This document shows, piece after piece, positions 34,101-45,545 of a DNA stretch of 64,000 bases (positions are counted from its first letter, which is position 1; each line of letters opens with the position of its first letter). This DNA comes from Styela clava. Its lineage: Eukaryota > Chordata > Ascidiacea > Stolidobranchia > Styelidae. Location of the stretch: contig NC_135257.1 in the NCBI RefSeq assembly GCF_964204865.1, positions 11,368,151 to 11,432,150 of the forward strand, in the 5' to 3' direction. The position numbers and the translations under genes were made by a program. The notes beneath the pieces are model-generated. The model was not told the DNA's origin, ran no database searches, and worked only from the letters and a program-made list of their open reading frames with translations.

Positions 34101-36084
34101 GGAATATAAAAGAAAATTAGGTAAATGCATTCACTTCAAATGTGTATGTTGCAAGCGTGTGATGACATTGCAGTTAAAGCGTTGGCATCCCAGGTTGAAA
34201 ATCTTGGGTTCAAATCCCATCCTCGTTGGTCGCCGCCCAGGGAGTGATGCATGTAACTAATGTATATTGGTTAGGCATCACCGAAATGATCTTGCCTATT
34301 CGTCCTCTTGAAACTTTTACAAACTAACATGAGCGGTTTTTGTTGAAGAATGTTTTGTCTTCTTTGTGTCCTTGTGGATTTAGTTATCAATGCGCAGTAG
34401 AAATCCATCTTTCGACATACTTCTGATATTCATTTTCTGTTGCCAATTCTAGTTCAAGATGTAAATGCACAAAGTAGAGAACTAATGAAGCAAGCACTAG
34501 AAGATGCAGAGGCAGAAATGAGAAGAAAAATCGAACTCATCCAAGAAATTCGTGCAATGGAATCTATTCCAATTAACAGGTAATTTATGTTTTTGCTGTG
34601 AACAAAGCTGGAACACTTGTGGTTCAACATACGGCACCTTTCCCAACCTCTTACACCCTAGGTGAGGTCTCAAATTAAGTTGAATAATGGGACTGACCTG
34701 TTTGAACCCAAAATATATAACAAACCATATTTGCATTGCAATTATAAGTCTCATTGGCTGTATTCCTTGAATTTACAGGGATGAAAAAGTCCATCAAAAT
34801 CACGTTTACATATATATAATACACTTCCTTGAAACGCCTCATGTAAGAAAATATCTTTCGATATGAAAAAACATTGCTTTTTCAACGATATAAAATCTAT
34901 TTTTAAAACAGAAATAAACTTGTTGATCTAACTGCAACTGCCGGTCATGCTCTGCTATCCGAGATGTCAATTGTTGAATTGAGAGAACGACTAAGTTTGT
35001 TGAAAGAAGAGAAAAAGGCTGTTGAAGAACAAAGGAGAGATGCAAATATACAAGAAAAACAAGCTAAAAATGACAGATTAATGGAAAATCTTGCTTGCAT
35101 CTCAGTTCATAGAAGAGAGATGACAAAAGCAGCAGCAATGAAGTAAGTTTGGTATATCACTGTACCTTAATAAAAAAGTATATACTCCAATTTCTCAGCA
35201 CCACTCTAATTTTCTAAAATACCATAATGCTATTCAAAAAATCCAGATATTTGAAAGTATGGTATGATAAAATCGCCAATATTGATAAACTTCTTCATTT
35301 CATCATGCGAGTTCTCATTTTTTGTCTCCATGTACTTTTATTATTAATTCTGGTATACTCGTGGTCCCAAGGCTTCCCGCACATAAACATAAATTATCAT
35401 ACATTTGAATGAGAGATTTCATTGCAATCGACAGGTAGTCATAAAGTGCAGAATTGGCCACCATAACTCCACCGCACTTCAGTGTAGAACTCCCAACTAT
35501 ATGGATAATGAAAACTGTGCCACTATTGGGTTGTTTTGACAATAATAGCAAACTATTTAAAATTACCGAATATGTTTATATATATGCCCTTTGCTTCAGG
35601 GCAAAACAACAAAGCGAATTAGCAGACAGACAGAAGAGAGATCTTGAGAGTGATGAAAATTTACAGAAATTGAAGAAACAGCTTGAGGACAAAAAAGCCG
35701 AACGATTGAAGTTGTCAAGGGAACTAGAAGTAAAACCTACACCTTCATCTGCAACAAGGACGAGGAAATTACTGAAGTAAGTGTGGAAAATTAGATCACA
35801 GTTAGTTGTAGGGATGGTTATATGATCCAAATCACCAGGGTAATAAATACACTTGGACATTGACACAATTTTAAACTTGATTGTTGAAGTGATCAAGTTG
35901 GTACATGTTGGGTACATTCTCCCGCATTTTTATTTTGCTTTTTAGAGAACGAAAACAACAAGAGACAACTCGATGGCGACAACTGGAATCAAGTCAAATG
36001 CGACTCGCAAAATTACGAGCGGGTAATCTTAGCTCCGTTCCCACCAGGGATAAATCAAACAGAGGAACTGCCATAATCACTTAA
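28186..36084 (+). CDS. CFAP99: CFAP99 homolog, 14 exons
   Basis: Exons 28186-28296, 28568-28673, 28960-29092, 29790-29903, 30372-30569, 32092-32221, 32531-32614, 32761-32849, 33368-33551, 33958-34120, 34453-34579, 34912-35142, 35600-35776 and 35946-36084 join in phase into 1986 nt (661 aa). All borders are GT-AG. CFAP99 is a cilia/flagella-associated axonemal protein. The N-terminal third (about 1-155) is a compact helical region with EVLSGCFEF, VVVDGFHVLDGRN, LCYLILFRLDELG and MYKFLRFFLSEANLDTWI; then a linker with FNITKPKPRGVPMPDKIP; then a long Lys/Glu-rich coiled coil (about 220-640). I assign the name by recall of the vertebrate protein's layout. Introns carry a small hAT element, a foldback element and a candidate SINE. 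The end of exon 13 and all of exon 14 are duplicated at 43.3 kb. Confidence 0.85.
29249..29569. mobile_element. Small non-autonomous hAT element
   Basis: A 321-bp element in CFAP99 intron 3 with ends CAGGGGTCCTCAAACTCGG and, on the other strand, CAGTGTTCTTCAAATTTTTT, flanked by the perfect duplication AACTAGAC at 29241-29248 and 29570-29577. It has no coding capacity. Confidence 0.92.
30149..30320. mobile_element. Foldback element in CFAP99 intron 5' to exon 5
   Basis: A left arm with GTAGTATGTGTACCAGGTTA followed by GGGTTTGGCCATAATTT is mirrored by a right arm with AAATTATGGCCTAACCCTAA then CCTGGTACACATACTAC. The arms are about 45 bp and the centre about 70 bp. It ends roughly 50 bp before the acceptor of CFAP99 exon 5. 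No target duplication was clear. Confidence 0.7.
34165..34345 (+). repeat. Candidate tRNA-derived SINE
   Basis: GGGTTCAAATCCC near 34206-34218 matches a tRNA T-arm with the B-box, preceded at tRNA-like spacing by a GC-richer segment with GTTGGCATCCCAGG. The downstream unrelated tail (GGCATCACCGAAATGATCTT) suggests a SINE rather than a tRNA gene: no full cloverleaf or intact A-box could be drawn. It lies in CFAP99 intron 10. Confidence 0.4.
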
Positions 36085-36125
36085 TTTTTTTTTTTTAGTT
36101 GCTTATTTTATCCGTAAAAATTATA

Positions 36126-36131
36126 AATAAA
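36126..36131 (+). terminator. Poly(A) signal of CFAP99
   Basis: AATAAA 41 bases after the CFAP99 stop codon, with a second AATAAA about 25 bp later. Both are also present in the duplicated 3' end near 43.6 kb. Confidence 0.55.
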
Positions 36132-37543
36132 AATTTTGATGTAAAAAGTAAAATAAATGAGTTTAACTTGTTGCTTTGAAGTATTGTTTAAAATCGTTGA
36201 TGGTATTATGAATATAAAAAGCCATCTCGATACACTACTTCTCAATATGTAATAATATATTAAACCCAGTCATTTCGTGTATGTTTATAGCGGCGTATCC
36301 AGGATCTCGTTGAGTATGGAAGAGGGATTCTTCAACCCAAAAGTTTTTGACATCAATTTTTGTTTTTGAACGTTAGCTGACCGCAGCATATAGGTAACAC
36401 GCACTACAGCTGTAATATTTGGCGTTTCGAAAGTTATATTATATTTATGCATAGCGTGTCATGTTGATGTAACTTAAGTATTGACATACATATATTTTCT
36501 GTAATGAAGGAAACTGTCTGTTGGTGAATTCGATACAAAAATCAAACTTCTGACTCCCATCATTGGCGGTACGCCGATAGTACATGTATTGGTTCAAAAA
36601 CATGCATATATTGTTGTTTACACAAAATATTGCATCCGTCATTGAGGCCTGAACTATTGAATTGTTATCCAATTAACGTGGCTATACCATGTAAAATGAA
36701 ATCCCGAACATTTTTCATTACTAGTAATTTGTCCTTCTGTACCACTCTTAATGTCATCATCGGATAGTTGGTGTTCAAGGACAGAATAGTGTTTTTCATA
36801 CCGTTTAATCACTCCAATGCAAATTTTAAATAACTGAGCAGAGGTGTCGAGTTACAGCTATAACGTACTTTCAGTTTCGTGAATTCCAGTCACACACTAT
36901 TCAACTACAGTTCGCGTAGTATTAATTGAAGACTAATGAGTAATCAACGAGAGCACTAATGTTTTATGTTCACGGCACTTGTATCAGTTAAAATAAAACG
37001 AAATTAATTTGGATGACGAAAGTTCTACTTCTAGATATGACGCAGAAATTACGTGGTATAATTACGTTGCGTGACTGAGTCAGCATCAGAAAATTTCTTA
37101 ATCGATCCTCATTCCGACGAGGACGACTCCGTTAATTCAGAATCACATTTTGTCTTGGGGTGGATTATAGTCTTAAGTACAGCCATTAACTTGTAACTAA
37201 GAGAGAGAGAGAATGATATATTTATTATCCCAAAAATAAAGTGTCAACACTACCATAAACATAAGTCAATGAGGATAATAATTTAACAGTGATTGTAAAT
37301 CGTTCGGTGCGGGTCAGTGTGCAAGACCGCTGAAGGTTATCCATAGACTCCCCTCAGCAATCAATCGATAAGATTATTAGTAAGTGAGCCTGTGCCAAAA
37401 CTCTGAACTAGCCATTCAGAACACAATTATGTAAGTACCGTAACGTGTGTGACTGTTTCTGTTGAGTTTTAGCGCTCACTCGAACTTCACCTCACATTCA
37501 TCGAAAAGTCGGTAAGTTGCCAGTTTTTAGTATTAATTCAACC
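36132..37543. other. Intergenic, source of a duplicated block
   Basis: No gene seen. Much of this stretch (up to about 37020) recurs after the second copy of CFAP99 exon 14 at 43.7-44.27 kb, with an internal piece (about 36350-36630) missing there. It marks one side of the segmental duplication. Confidence 0.5.
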
Positions 37544-38752
37544 CAGTGGTTCCCAACCTGGGTGCCGTGGAACATTGATGTGCCGCGAAGAGATTTCATT
37601 TTTATATTTAATTCAAGTGGTTCCAATTTCCAATCCCTTGAATTCCACAAGAACGGCTCCCACGCCTTTTGCTAACAAACAAATGTCAAACAAAGTAACA
37701 TATTTTTGTGCGAAATTTTTTCCAAATTTGTCCAAAGAATTATTATTTGACTAGTACAATTGCCATTATTGCCGATTTATTGAATTACCATTTAAACTCA
37801 AAATAACATTCAGGAGTCACGCGATGACTTTGCAGGGTGTTTATTCACTATTTAAGAAAATGCCCATTTGAACGCATAGTTCTCCCATGAATATAAAATC
37901 AAACGTTGCGTAAGAGGTAGTCCTTGTAAAAAATGTGAAAAAAGCTCACCAACATTGAATGCCTAGCATTCTAGATGTTCGTTGTATGTGTATTAAAAAT
38001 ACCCGATATTCGACAATTTGTTAAAAATATTCTATCATATCTCGAACACAGAAACGGTTATTATTCAAATAGTTTCTGCGTTCTTGAAAAGTCGAATAAG
38101 CGTTTCGACATAGTAAATGCTACGATCAAATTATGCTCGGGCCTTGCACGAAATTCATAACGTGAAAAGAATCGTCCATCGGTGAAAATTGTTTATAACA
38201 ACTTAACCTATTTAGTGTTTTTAGCGATAATAAATAATTGTTGTAATGAAATACGGTGTGTTTGCCTCTTTCATTTGTTTCGCTAGTGCCGAGAATTACA
38301 CCATTGAATAATTTTTGCAATGAGAGAAACATATTAAATTGTAACAAAAATGTATTAGGTTGTGCAAAAGTGAGAATACCTTTGATAATAATAAGGTGTA
38401 ACGTGGATCGGGGAAGGGCGAGAAAAACCCAAGCGTATTCGCGTCACGTATTACCCGTACGGACGCGCATCTTTTACAATAATGTGAGGTGCTTCGAAGG
38501 TGGGTCTCGTGTACATCATAAGAAAAAAGTTATATTATCGGTAACTATTAACCATCTATTTTAAATACAGGGTATGTTGTATTAACAAGAATTGAATTTC
38601 CCTTATCTGATCTTCTATGTTTTTTATTATTTTATAGCTAAATGGCTTCAAGAGTAGGAAATGTTCCCGTTTTGTGTTATAGGTGTGCCGCGAATGTTTA
38701 AATAGCTTAATATTGTGCCGCGACATAAAAAAAAAAAGGTCGGGAACCACTG
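37544..38752. mobile_element. Non-autonomous hAT element
   Basis: A 1209-bp element with ends CAGTGGTTCCCAACCTGGG and, on the other strand, CAGTGGTTCCCGACC, flanked by the perfect duplication ATTCAACC at 37536-37543 and 38753-38760. Both ends contain GTGCCGCG-type motifs. No transposase remains. Part of it recurs at 44310-45320. Confidence 0.93.
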
Positions 38753-39962
38753 ATTCAACCCAAACCCAACGATGTTAGGGTGTTATGGTTAGGAACCGAA
38801 TGCTATAAGAACATGTTTATAAAATTTAATGCTTTCCAAAGTGGCACCACAATTGGTGCCACTTAGGTATGCGATTAAGATTACGATAGCATAGAATAGG
38901 ATTTATATATTTTCCCGTAACCGATCAGTTGTTATGTGAACCAACGCAGGGTAATTACTAATCAGTGGTGCGATGGCAAGCGTATTCCCAACGCCTAGCA
39001 CCATGTGCCACAGCGCCGAGCAAGCGAGATATCGTAGTTGTATTATACAATGAGTCGCTTATCAAAATGGCACCTTCGAAAATTATGAAATTACCACGAC
39101 TGATTCAGTCACCGCTCTCTCATTGTCTCCGATATGAATTCATATTGTTCGAACACCGCCAATACAATGAAGAATGTATATAGTAATTTAGTATATATAT
39201 ATTCGGATTTTTAAACAAATCGACATTTTAGTCCTTAGAGTGTAATTGCGTACAAGTAACTTCATATTTAGTTTCCATTGCAAAAAGGTCATGCCTACGT
39301 GGGATGACGAATATTTGCAGGTTACATCGTAAGAGAAATATTATTTTAATCTGGCTTCTGGTTTCGACTTCCGCAAGGTTAGTCATTTACTTTAGTCCAC
39401 TGGAGAAGCCAATTGCCTGCCACACGTCATGTTCGCACAGAGTGGTATATACCTGTTCAGATATGTAAGAGGATAATAGAATAAGCCGGGGTCATATAAA
39501 GAATAAATCTCATTTAGCCGATGTGTCACTGTCAAACCCTCTGCCTTATGACGAATTTGTTGTAAGTGATATTACATGATGCAATTAATAGAAACAATAG
39601 TTGTATCATCAGAGAGTGTAGGATACAAATCACATTTAAGAAGTATTAAGCACTGTGGTGGTGTATAGGGCTCAACGATACGAATTTTTTCGTCTGTCAG
39701 AAAAGGTTTCGGTTAATAAAAACATATTCTTGCATATCATTTGCGTAGCCAGTGACGCTAGGGGTAGCAGTTTTGAGGGTTTCCGTATAACAAGCGAAAA
39801 CAAAACGTACAACTTGTCCGTATGTTTTCGATTGGATTGTGTAATCCAAGATGTTAGATCTATATGGATTTAAAAAAATTAAAAATTGTTAAAATGTTTA
39901 CCATTGAGGAAACAGCCTGTAGCAAGCAAAATCGTTTGCCCATAATAGGTTAGTTCCTAGAC
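38753..39962. repeat. Segmental duplication, copy A upstream part
   Basis: From about 38990 this stretch matches 55745-57056 (for example CGACTGATTCAGTC, CCAATTGCCTGCCACACGTC, CATATCATTTGCGTAGCCAG). Copy B has about 0.5 kb more in the middle (roughly 55985-56480). No gene could be supported here; short ORFs conserved between the copies look like a side effect of recent duplication. Confidence 0.75.
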
Positions 39963-41034
39963 CAGTGTTTCCCAACCCGAGTTTGCGGTCTCAAATGAGT
40001 CCACGGAGCGTTTGAATGAATCCGCAACAAGCCAGAAATTCACTGCGGGCCGCAAACGTTTTTGCGAAACCTAACTATCAGCCACGTTACTATTTACATA
40101 AAACATAAAAAGCAAGTTTAGTCACATAACATTAATCGAGTCAATAATTACTTGTTACTGAGTATGGCTGAGCATATATTCGACTATCAGAATAGCAATT
40201 TACTATTCGAAAATTTGGTAACAGGTGACGCGAAAGGTCACTTGCGCTTTATCAGACAATTGGATTTCACAACTCACTTGCGAATTCCGACAAAAAAAAA
40301 CGAGAGTGCACAAGCTTCGATAGATTCCTAAGTGGTGTTTCTAGCGAGTTCGAACAACGAAGAATAATTTTTTTTTTCTGGTAGGTTTTCAAATTTTCTA
40401 AATTGAAAAGCGGCAATACAAAATACTAAAAATAAAATGAAGAACACCATAAGTTTTGTTTTATGATGGTCTGCGACCGATTAAAAACGCTTTTTCATAC
40501 ATTGAAAACCGCAACATTTCGGGTGCTACCATACCAGGGCATTTCCCCCTAGGATTATTTTCTTTATTGCCTTCACATTGGTACGTACAGTACTGCCGTT
40601 AGTGTTGTGCGAACAGCTCAGATTTGTCGAATTCACAAAAATACGAATCAAAACAAAATATAATCGGGCATTTTACCACGCATTTTTGTGTTCACAGATT
40701 GTCATGATATTTTCTGAGTAGTACTGCTTTTATTCGGTCAACACAACCGCAGATTAAAATGATCACAATTTAATTTATAATAAAGCAAAGCGATGAATAT
40801 GCATTTTTGATTTTCTAATATACTTTAAATATATTTTTAATAGATACTAAATCAAGTTGTACTTTCTGGAAATTTATAGCAGATAGTAGGATTTTTCTAA
40901 GGGCGATAACAAATTCGCAAGATCGCGAAAAATATGTATCAAAACTAATAACTTGCAATAAACGCACCTTGCGTTCGCAAAGGTTTTCGCCGGTGAGAAA
41001 ATAGTCCGCGCCCAAAAAAGGTTGGGAAACGCTT
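39963..41034. mobile_element. Internally deleted hAT element, copy A
   Basis: A 1072-bp element with ends CAGTGTTTCCCAACCCGAG and, on the other strand, AAGCGTTTCCCAACC, flanked by TCCTAGAC at 39955-39962 and 41035-41042. The same element with the same target duplication occurs at 57057-61282, where it still holds transposase sequence. Copy A keeps only the ends and short internal parts. Confidence 0.9.
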
Positions 41035-41049
41035 TCCTAGACTCTAGAT

Positions 41050-41389
41050 CAGGGTTGTGCAATAGGCGGACGCGGGCCACAACCCGGCCCTCCAAGCCAT
41101 TTAATGTGACTCTTGTCAACACTCTCCATCAACAATAAAATCCTAATCTGACAGTGTCGCCTACGTTTAAAAGGGCGTCCAAATGGGTAAAAAAACACAA
41201 AATGTTTTTTGCTCTTGTCGCCACATCAAATCTTTCGCCGTTTTGCCCGGTCCCTTTGTTATTGTAATTTTAATTCGGTTTATTGTTCAATTCGTTTCAA
41301 ATTTGTTATGAACTAAATTTTTTGTGTGGCTCATCTAGATGTCTGAAATTGGTTATATGGCCCACCCACAAAAATGTTGCACACCCCTG
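41050..41389. mobile_element. Small hAT-like element, copy A
   Basis: A 340-bp element with ends CAGGGTTGTGCAATAGG and, on the other strand, CAGGGGTGTGCAACATTTTT. The flanks (CTCTAGAT, CTTAGATG) are only a degraded duplication. It recurs at 61298-61680. Confidence 0.75.
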
Positions 41390-41648
41390 CTTAGATGCAA
41401 TGGTGCACATCGTTTTTCTATCAAAATAAGATGTCGAAAGTGTACTTTAGCTCGAAGTTATTCATAATTAAATCAAAGTTCGATACTAGAGGACTCCTGT
41501 GTATGAATAAACATAAACTAATTATTTGCTCAATCGACTTTTACACAATTTGTATGACTTCAATTGAGAAATATTATTATAAAGAGATATGCTATTTAGT
41601 GATTTAATTCAGAACTAAAATATTAATTTTAATATTTGAGCGGCAGGT

Positions 41649-42683
41649 ATGGATATTTCTGATCAGTCTACTACTTCTAACAAAACGGGTCATCATCCGA
41701 GTGAACATGAAATATTTCGTCAGTGGTTGGCAGCAATTGTATTTGCATCTTTTCTGTTGGTCTGGAGCCTTTACATTCTCATTGTTACACTTATGTACGA
41801 GTGGAAAGTGATGAGTGTGAACTTCGAAATCAAACAAAGATCTTTGAAAAGATCCAGACATCGAGGAAGGATAAAGTTTGAGAGAAATAAGACAGCGGAT
41901 AGAATGAGATATTTGATAATAATTACCGCTGTCTTTACTGTTCTACGTCAATGCTTAGAAGGCGTGGAGTTGCGTCATTCTTTCGACAATGACGAAGCGT
42001 GCAACAGTTTACGTGTCGTGAAAAACATACTTTACGCATTCTGCGCCAGTCCTATATATATAGTACTTTGGATGCGTCAAAGAGTGTTTTATGAATCGCC
42101 TGTTTTAAAAGATCTGAGCAATAAAGGGATAAGAATCCTGAGCTTTTCAATAGTGCTAATAATGGGTGTTGGAGACGCGGTAGGCATTTTGCTGTTTATT
42201 GCAACACGGGGATACAAAAGCTCACCCACTGGGTGCAAGGTGGAGTATTCTCACATTCCAAAGAAACTACCAGGCGTGTTTCTATTCTCGTGTACCGCAA
42301 CATTTCAAATAATTTTGATGGGACTCTTTGCCTATCCATTACTCAGGCATAAACACGAATCTAAGGACATTAATGCAGATTGTTCCGGTTTGATGAAGTT
42401 ATTAAAAAGAACAACTATAATGGCAGCAATCACGATTTGCTGCGATGGTATTGGTGCACTAATAACTATGCTTGTTTCAGACTTGATAATTGCAATATTT
42501 CGTCAATTAATTTACGACTTCATGTTGTTAATAGCAACAGTTTGTGTCATCGCATCATTTGGCGACTGGAAGATCAGATTGCTACCATTTTTGAAGCAAA
42601 AAACCAAGGTTCAAGGAACTATCAAACAGAGAAATAGTAGTGATGTATCGACGGGTGTCACTAATTTAGTTTCTGTCACATAA
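41649..42683 (+). CDS. Intronless 7-transmembrane protein, copy A
   Basis: A 344-aa membrane protein that I cannot assign to a named family. Seven hydrophobic segments lie at about 26-50, 84-102, 119-138, 159-180, 208-232, 253-279 and 287-308. The N terminus is short and hydrophilic with an N-glycosylation site (NKT, residue 11), so an outside N terminus is likely, as in GPCR-like proteins; no DRY or NPxxY motif is seen. The loop after segment 1 is long and basic and includes 16 residues absent from copy B. The C terminus is Ser/Thr-rich. An acceptor-like GCGGCAG stands just before the ATG, so a 5' UTR intron is possible. Copy B at 61940 is about 92% identical in protein. Both staying open suggests function, but the duplication is recent. 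Confidence 0.75.
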   Translation: MDISDQSTTSNKTGHHPSEHEIFRQWLAAIVFASFLLVWSLYILIVTLMYEWKVMSVNFEIKQRSLKRSRHRGRIKFERNKTADRMRYLIIITAVFTVLRQCLEGVELRHSFDNDEACNSLRVVKNILYAFCASPIYIVLWMRQRVFYESPVLKDLSNKGIRILSFSIVLIMGVGDAVGILLFIATRGYKSSPTGCKVEYSHIPKKLPGVFLFSCTATFQIILMGLFAYPLLRHKHESKDINADCSGLMKLLKRTTIMAAITICCDGIGALITMLVSDLIIAIFRQLIYDFMLLIATVCVIASFGDWKIRLLPFLKQKTKVQGTIKQRNSSDVSTGVTNLVSVT

Positions 42684-43275
42684 TATTTATTTTCCTTCAC
42701 TGATTATGGGCTACCTCAGTTTTCTGAATAATTTTTGTACTAAATTTGTTACATATCGTGTTTTTATACCAAGACGACTGAATTGTTGATTAATTTCATA
42801 TCCACCACCGGTATCTTGTTTTGTGACTCATTTTTATGGATAAAAAACTGACCCAACAGTAGGTTCTCCTCACACTTACAAATTCGTAAATTTATATGCG
42901 TTATGGGCAGTATTGTGGACCAAACTAAGCAACGCGTATATTCAATACTGCTTTGAATACGGCAATGGGTAGTGTTCACAATGATGTCAGTAGGACTTGA
43001 TTGTTCTTGAAGGAAGTATATATTCAATATTATGAGATATTTTTGCAACAGAAATCATTGCTGTTTTTGTATTTTACTTTTTTAATGTCGTTTAAGAATC
43101 CCATAAATATAATAAAAACGAATTATGTTGATACACGTGAAGGAATTTTAAAGTGAATTGGGGTGATTCTTAATTTCCACAAAAGTGAGCCGAATACAAA
43201 TAGCTAACGCCATATGCACTTAATGGTCATCAATTGTAAGTGCATAGGAAAACACAGTTATTGTCAATTCTAGCG
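42684..43275. repeat. 3' flank of 7TM copy A, duplicated
   Basis: Matches 62927-63510 closely (for example TTCATATCCACCACCGGTAT and GGGGTGATTCTTAATTTCC). No gene is seen. At about 43275 the similarity to copy B stops and the duplicated CFAP99 end begins. Confidence 0.75.
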
Positions 43276-44300
43276 CGTAACCGAAATTACGGAAGTAAGT
43301 GTGGAAAATTAGATCACAGTTAGTTGTAGGAATGGTTATATGATCCAAATCACCAGGGTAATAAATATACTTGGACATTGACACAATTTTGATCTTGATT
43401 GTTGAAGTGATCAAGTTGGTACATGTTGGGTACATTCTCCTGCATTTTTAATTTGCTTTTTAGAGAACGAAAACAACAAGAGACAACTCGATGGCGACAA
43501 CTGGAATCAAGTCAAATGCGACTCGCAAAATTACGAGCGGGTAATCTTAGCTCCGTTCCCACCAGGGATAATTCAAACAGAGGAACTGCCATATTCACTT
43601 AATTTTTTTTTAGTTGCTTATTTTATATGTAAAAATTATAAATAAAAATTTTGATGTGAAAGAAAAATAAATGAGTTTAACTTGTTGCCTCGAAATATTG
43701 TTTAAAATCGTTGATGGTATTATGAATATAAAAAGGCATCTCGAATACACTACTTCTTAATATGTAATAATATATTAAACCCAGTCATTTCGTGTATGTT
43801 AACAGCGGCGTATCCAGGATCTCGTTGAGTATGGAAGAGGGATTCTTCAACCCAATCCGTCATTGAGGCCTGAACTATTGAATTGTTATCCAATTAACGT
43901 GGCTATACCGTGTAAAATGAAATCCCGAACACTTTCCATTACTAGTAACTTGTCCTTCTGTACCACTCTTAATGTCATCATCGGATAGTTAGTGTTCACG
44001 GACAGAATAGTATTTTTCATACCGTTTAATCACTCCAATGCAAATTTTAAATAACTGAGCAGAGGTGTCGAGTTACAGCTATAACGTACTTTCAGTTTCG
44101 TTACCAAAATGGGATCGTGAATTCCAGTCACACACTATTCAACTACAGTTCGAGTAGTATTAATTAAAGACTAATGAGTAATCAACGAGAGCACCAATGT
44201 TTTTTATGTTCACGGCACTTGTATCGGTTAAAATAAAACGAAATTAATTTGGATGACGAAAGTTAGGATTTACATATTTATCCCGGGGGAGAGGAAAGCC
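43276..44300 (+). pseudogene. Duplicated 3' end of CFAP99 (exon 13 tail, exon 14)
   Basis: From about 43290 the sequence repeats the last bases of CFAP99 exon 13, the whole of intron 13, exon 14 (acceptor near 43463, coding up to the stop about 43600) and the 3' flank to roughly 37020 of the source. The exon-14 frame is still open, with only a few changes (a Lys to Asn in DKSN and an Ile to Phe near the stop). The upstream exons are missing, so this is a gene fragment. A deletion of about 0.28 kb separates it from the original 3' flank. Confidence 0.85.
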
Positions 44301-44309
44301 GATAAGACG

Positions 44310-45325
44310 AAACTCATAACGTGAAAAGATTCGTCCATTCGTGAAAATTGTTTATAACAACTTTAAACCTATTTAGTGTTTTTAGCGATAATAAATAATT
44401 GTTGTAATGGAATACGGTGTGTTTGCCACTTTCATTTCTTTCCACCATTGAATAATTTTGACAATGAGAGGAACATATTAAATTGTAACAAAAATGAATT
44501 AGGTTGTGCAAAAGTAAAAATACCTGTGATAATAATAAGGCGTAACGTGGAACGGGGAAGGGCGAGAAAAACCAAAGCGTATTCGCGTCACGTATTAGCC
44601 GTACGGCCGCTCATCTTTTACAATAATGTGAGGTGCTTCGAGGGTGGGTCTCGTGTACATCGTCAGAAAACAGTTATATTATCGGTAACTATTAACCATC
44701 TATTTTAAATACAGGGTATGTTGTATAAACAAGAATAGAATTTCCCTTATCTGATCTTCTATGTTTTTGGACACGTTTAGTGGACATAATGATCGTTTCA
44801 ATATTATAGTTGGACACGTAGTGGAAATATCGATCATTTCAATATTATGTTGTTGTTGTTCTTAGTGTCCTTGTTCTTTGATAAGCTTTGAAAAAAGCGC
44901 TTTTTTCTTCGAATACTGGACCAATTGCTTTGAAATTTTCAGTGGTTGAAGATAAAATTTTTCTCCAGAAGGCTATTACTTTTTTTCGCTATGACGTCAT
45001 CAAAATTATTCCCACTGGGTGGCGCTACGTGTCCATATATTTGAGCATAGCTCTCTTGTTATTATTATTTGTCTCCATTTTAAAAAAATTGCTTTTCTCT
45101 TCGAATATTGGACCAATTGCTTTGAAATTTTCAGTGGTTAAAGATAAAATCTTCCTCCAGAAGGCTATATTTTTTTTCGCTATGACGTCATCAAAATTAT
45201 TGCCATTGGGTGGCGCTACGTGTCCATATATTTGAGCATAGCTCTCTTGTTTATTATTTTATAGCTAAATGGCTTCAAGAGTAGGAAATGTTCCCGTTTT
45301 GTGATATAGGTGTGCCGCGAATTAT
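44310..45325. mobile_element. Second, interrupted copy of the 37544 hAT element
   Basis: 44310-44768 matches about 38145-38615, and 45251-45325 matches about 38618-38697, of the hAT element at 37544-38752. Between them is an insert (44769-45250). The two outer ends of the element are missing here, so it is a fragment carried by the duplication. Confidence 0.8.
44769..45250. mobile_element. Insert with internal repeats, class unknown
   Basis: An insert of about 480 bp between two T-rich halves of the hAT copy. It starts with two units of about 45 bp containing GGACACGT and ATCGTTTCAATATTAT, and then has two units of about 170 bp with TTGAAATTTTCAGTGGTT, CGCTATGACGTCATCAAAAT and GGTGGCGCTACGTGTCC, each ending in GAGCATAGCTCTCTTGTT. 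Parts of the unit recur at the far right of the window (63930-63955). No inverted ends or clean target duplication; a Helitron-like or other non-TIR element is possible. Confidence 0.5.
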
Positions 45326-45545
45326 TCCTGCACTATACACTGGTTTTTGGAATAAGAACATTTTTTTTATTTTAAGACGACACCAAATTCAAATGTTTAA
45401 TGTTGATTGACTATAAATTTTTATTGCATTTATTAAATTGCATTCTATTGAAATTGCATTAATAAAATACACCATAATAAACTCATCGGACACTCACGCA
45501 TTCGAAGTGGAAAGTAAAGAAAGAGAATGGACTCGTAGTTTAGTA

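Noticed and set aside
34190-34235. tRNA gene
   Set aside because: The B-box is perfect but no complete cloverleaf, A-box or acceptor stem could be drawn, and an unrelated tail follows.
33889-34260. 123-aa ORF treated as one coding block
   Set aside because: Only 33958-34120 is CFAP99 exon 10; the tail reads through the donor into a SINE-like repeat.
39655-39873. Conserved ORF shared with 56827-57039
   Set aside because: Similarity follows from the recent segmental duplication; flanking non-coding DNA is equally conserved, and the frames have different lengths and ends.
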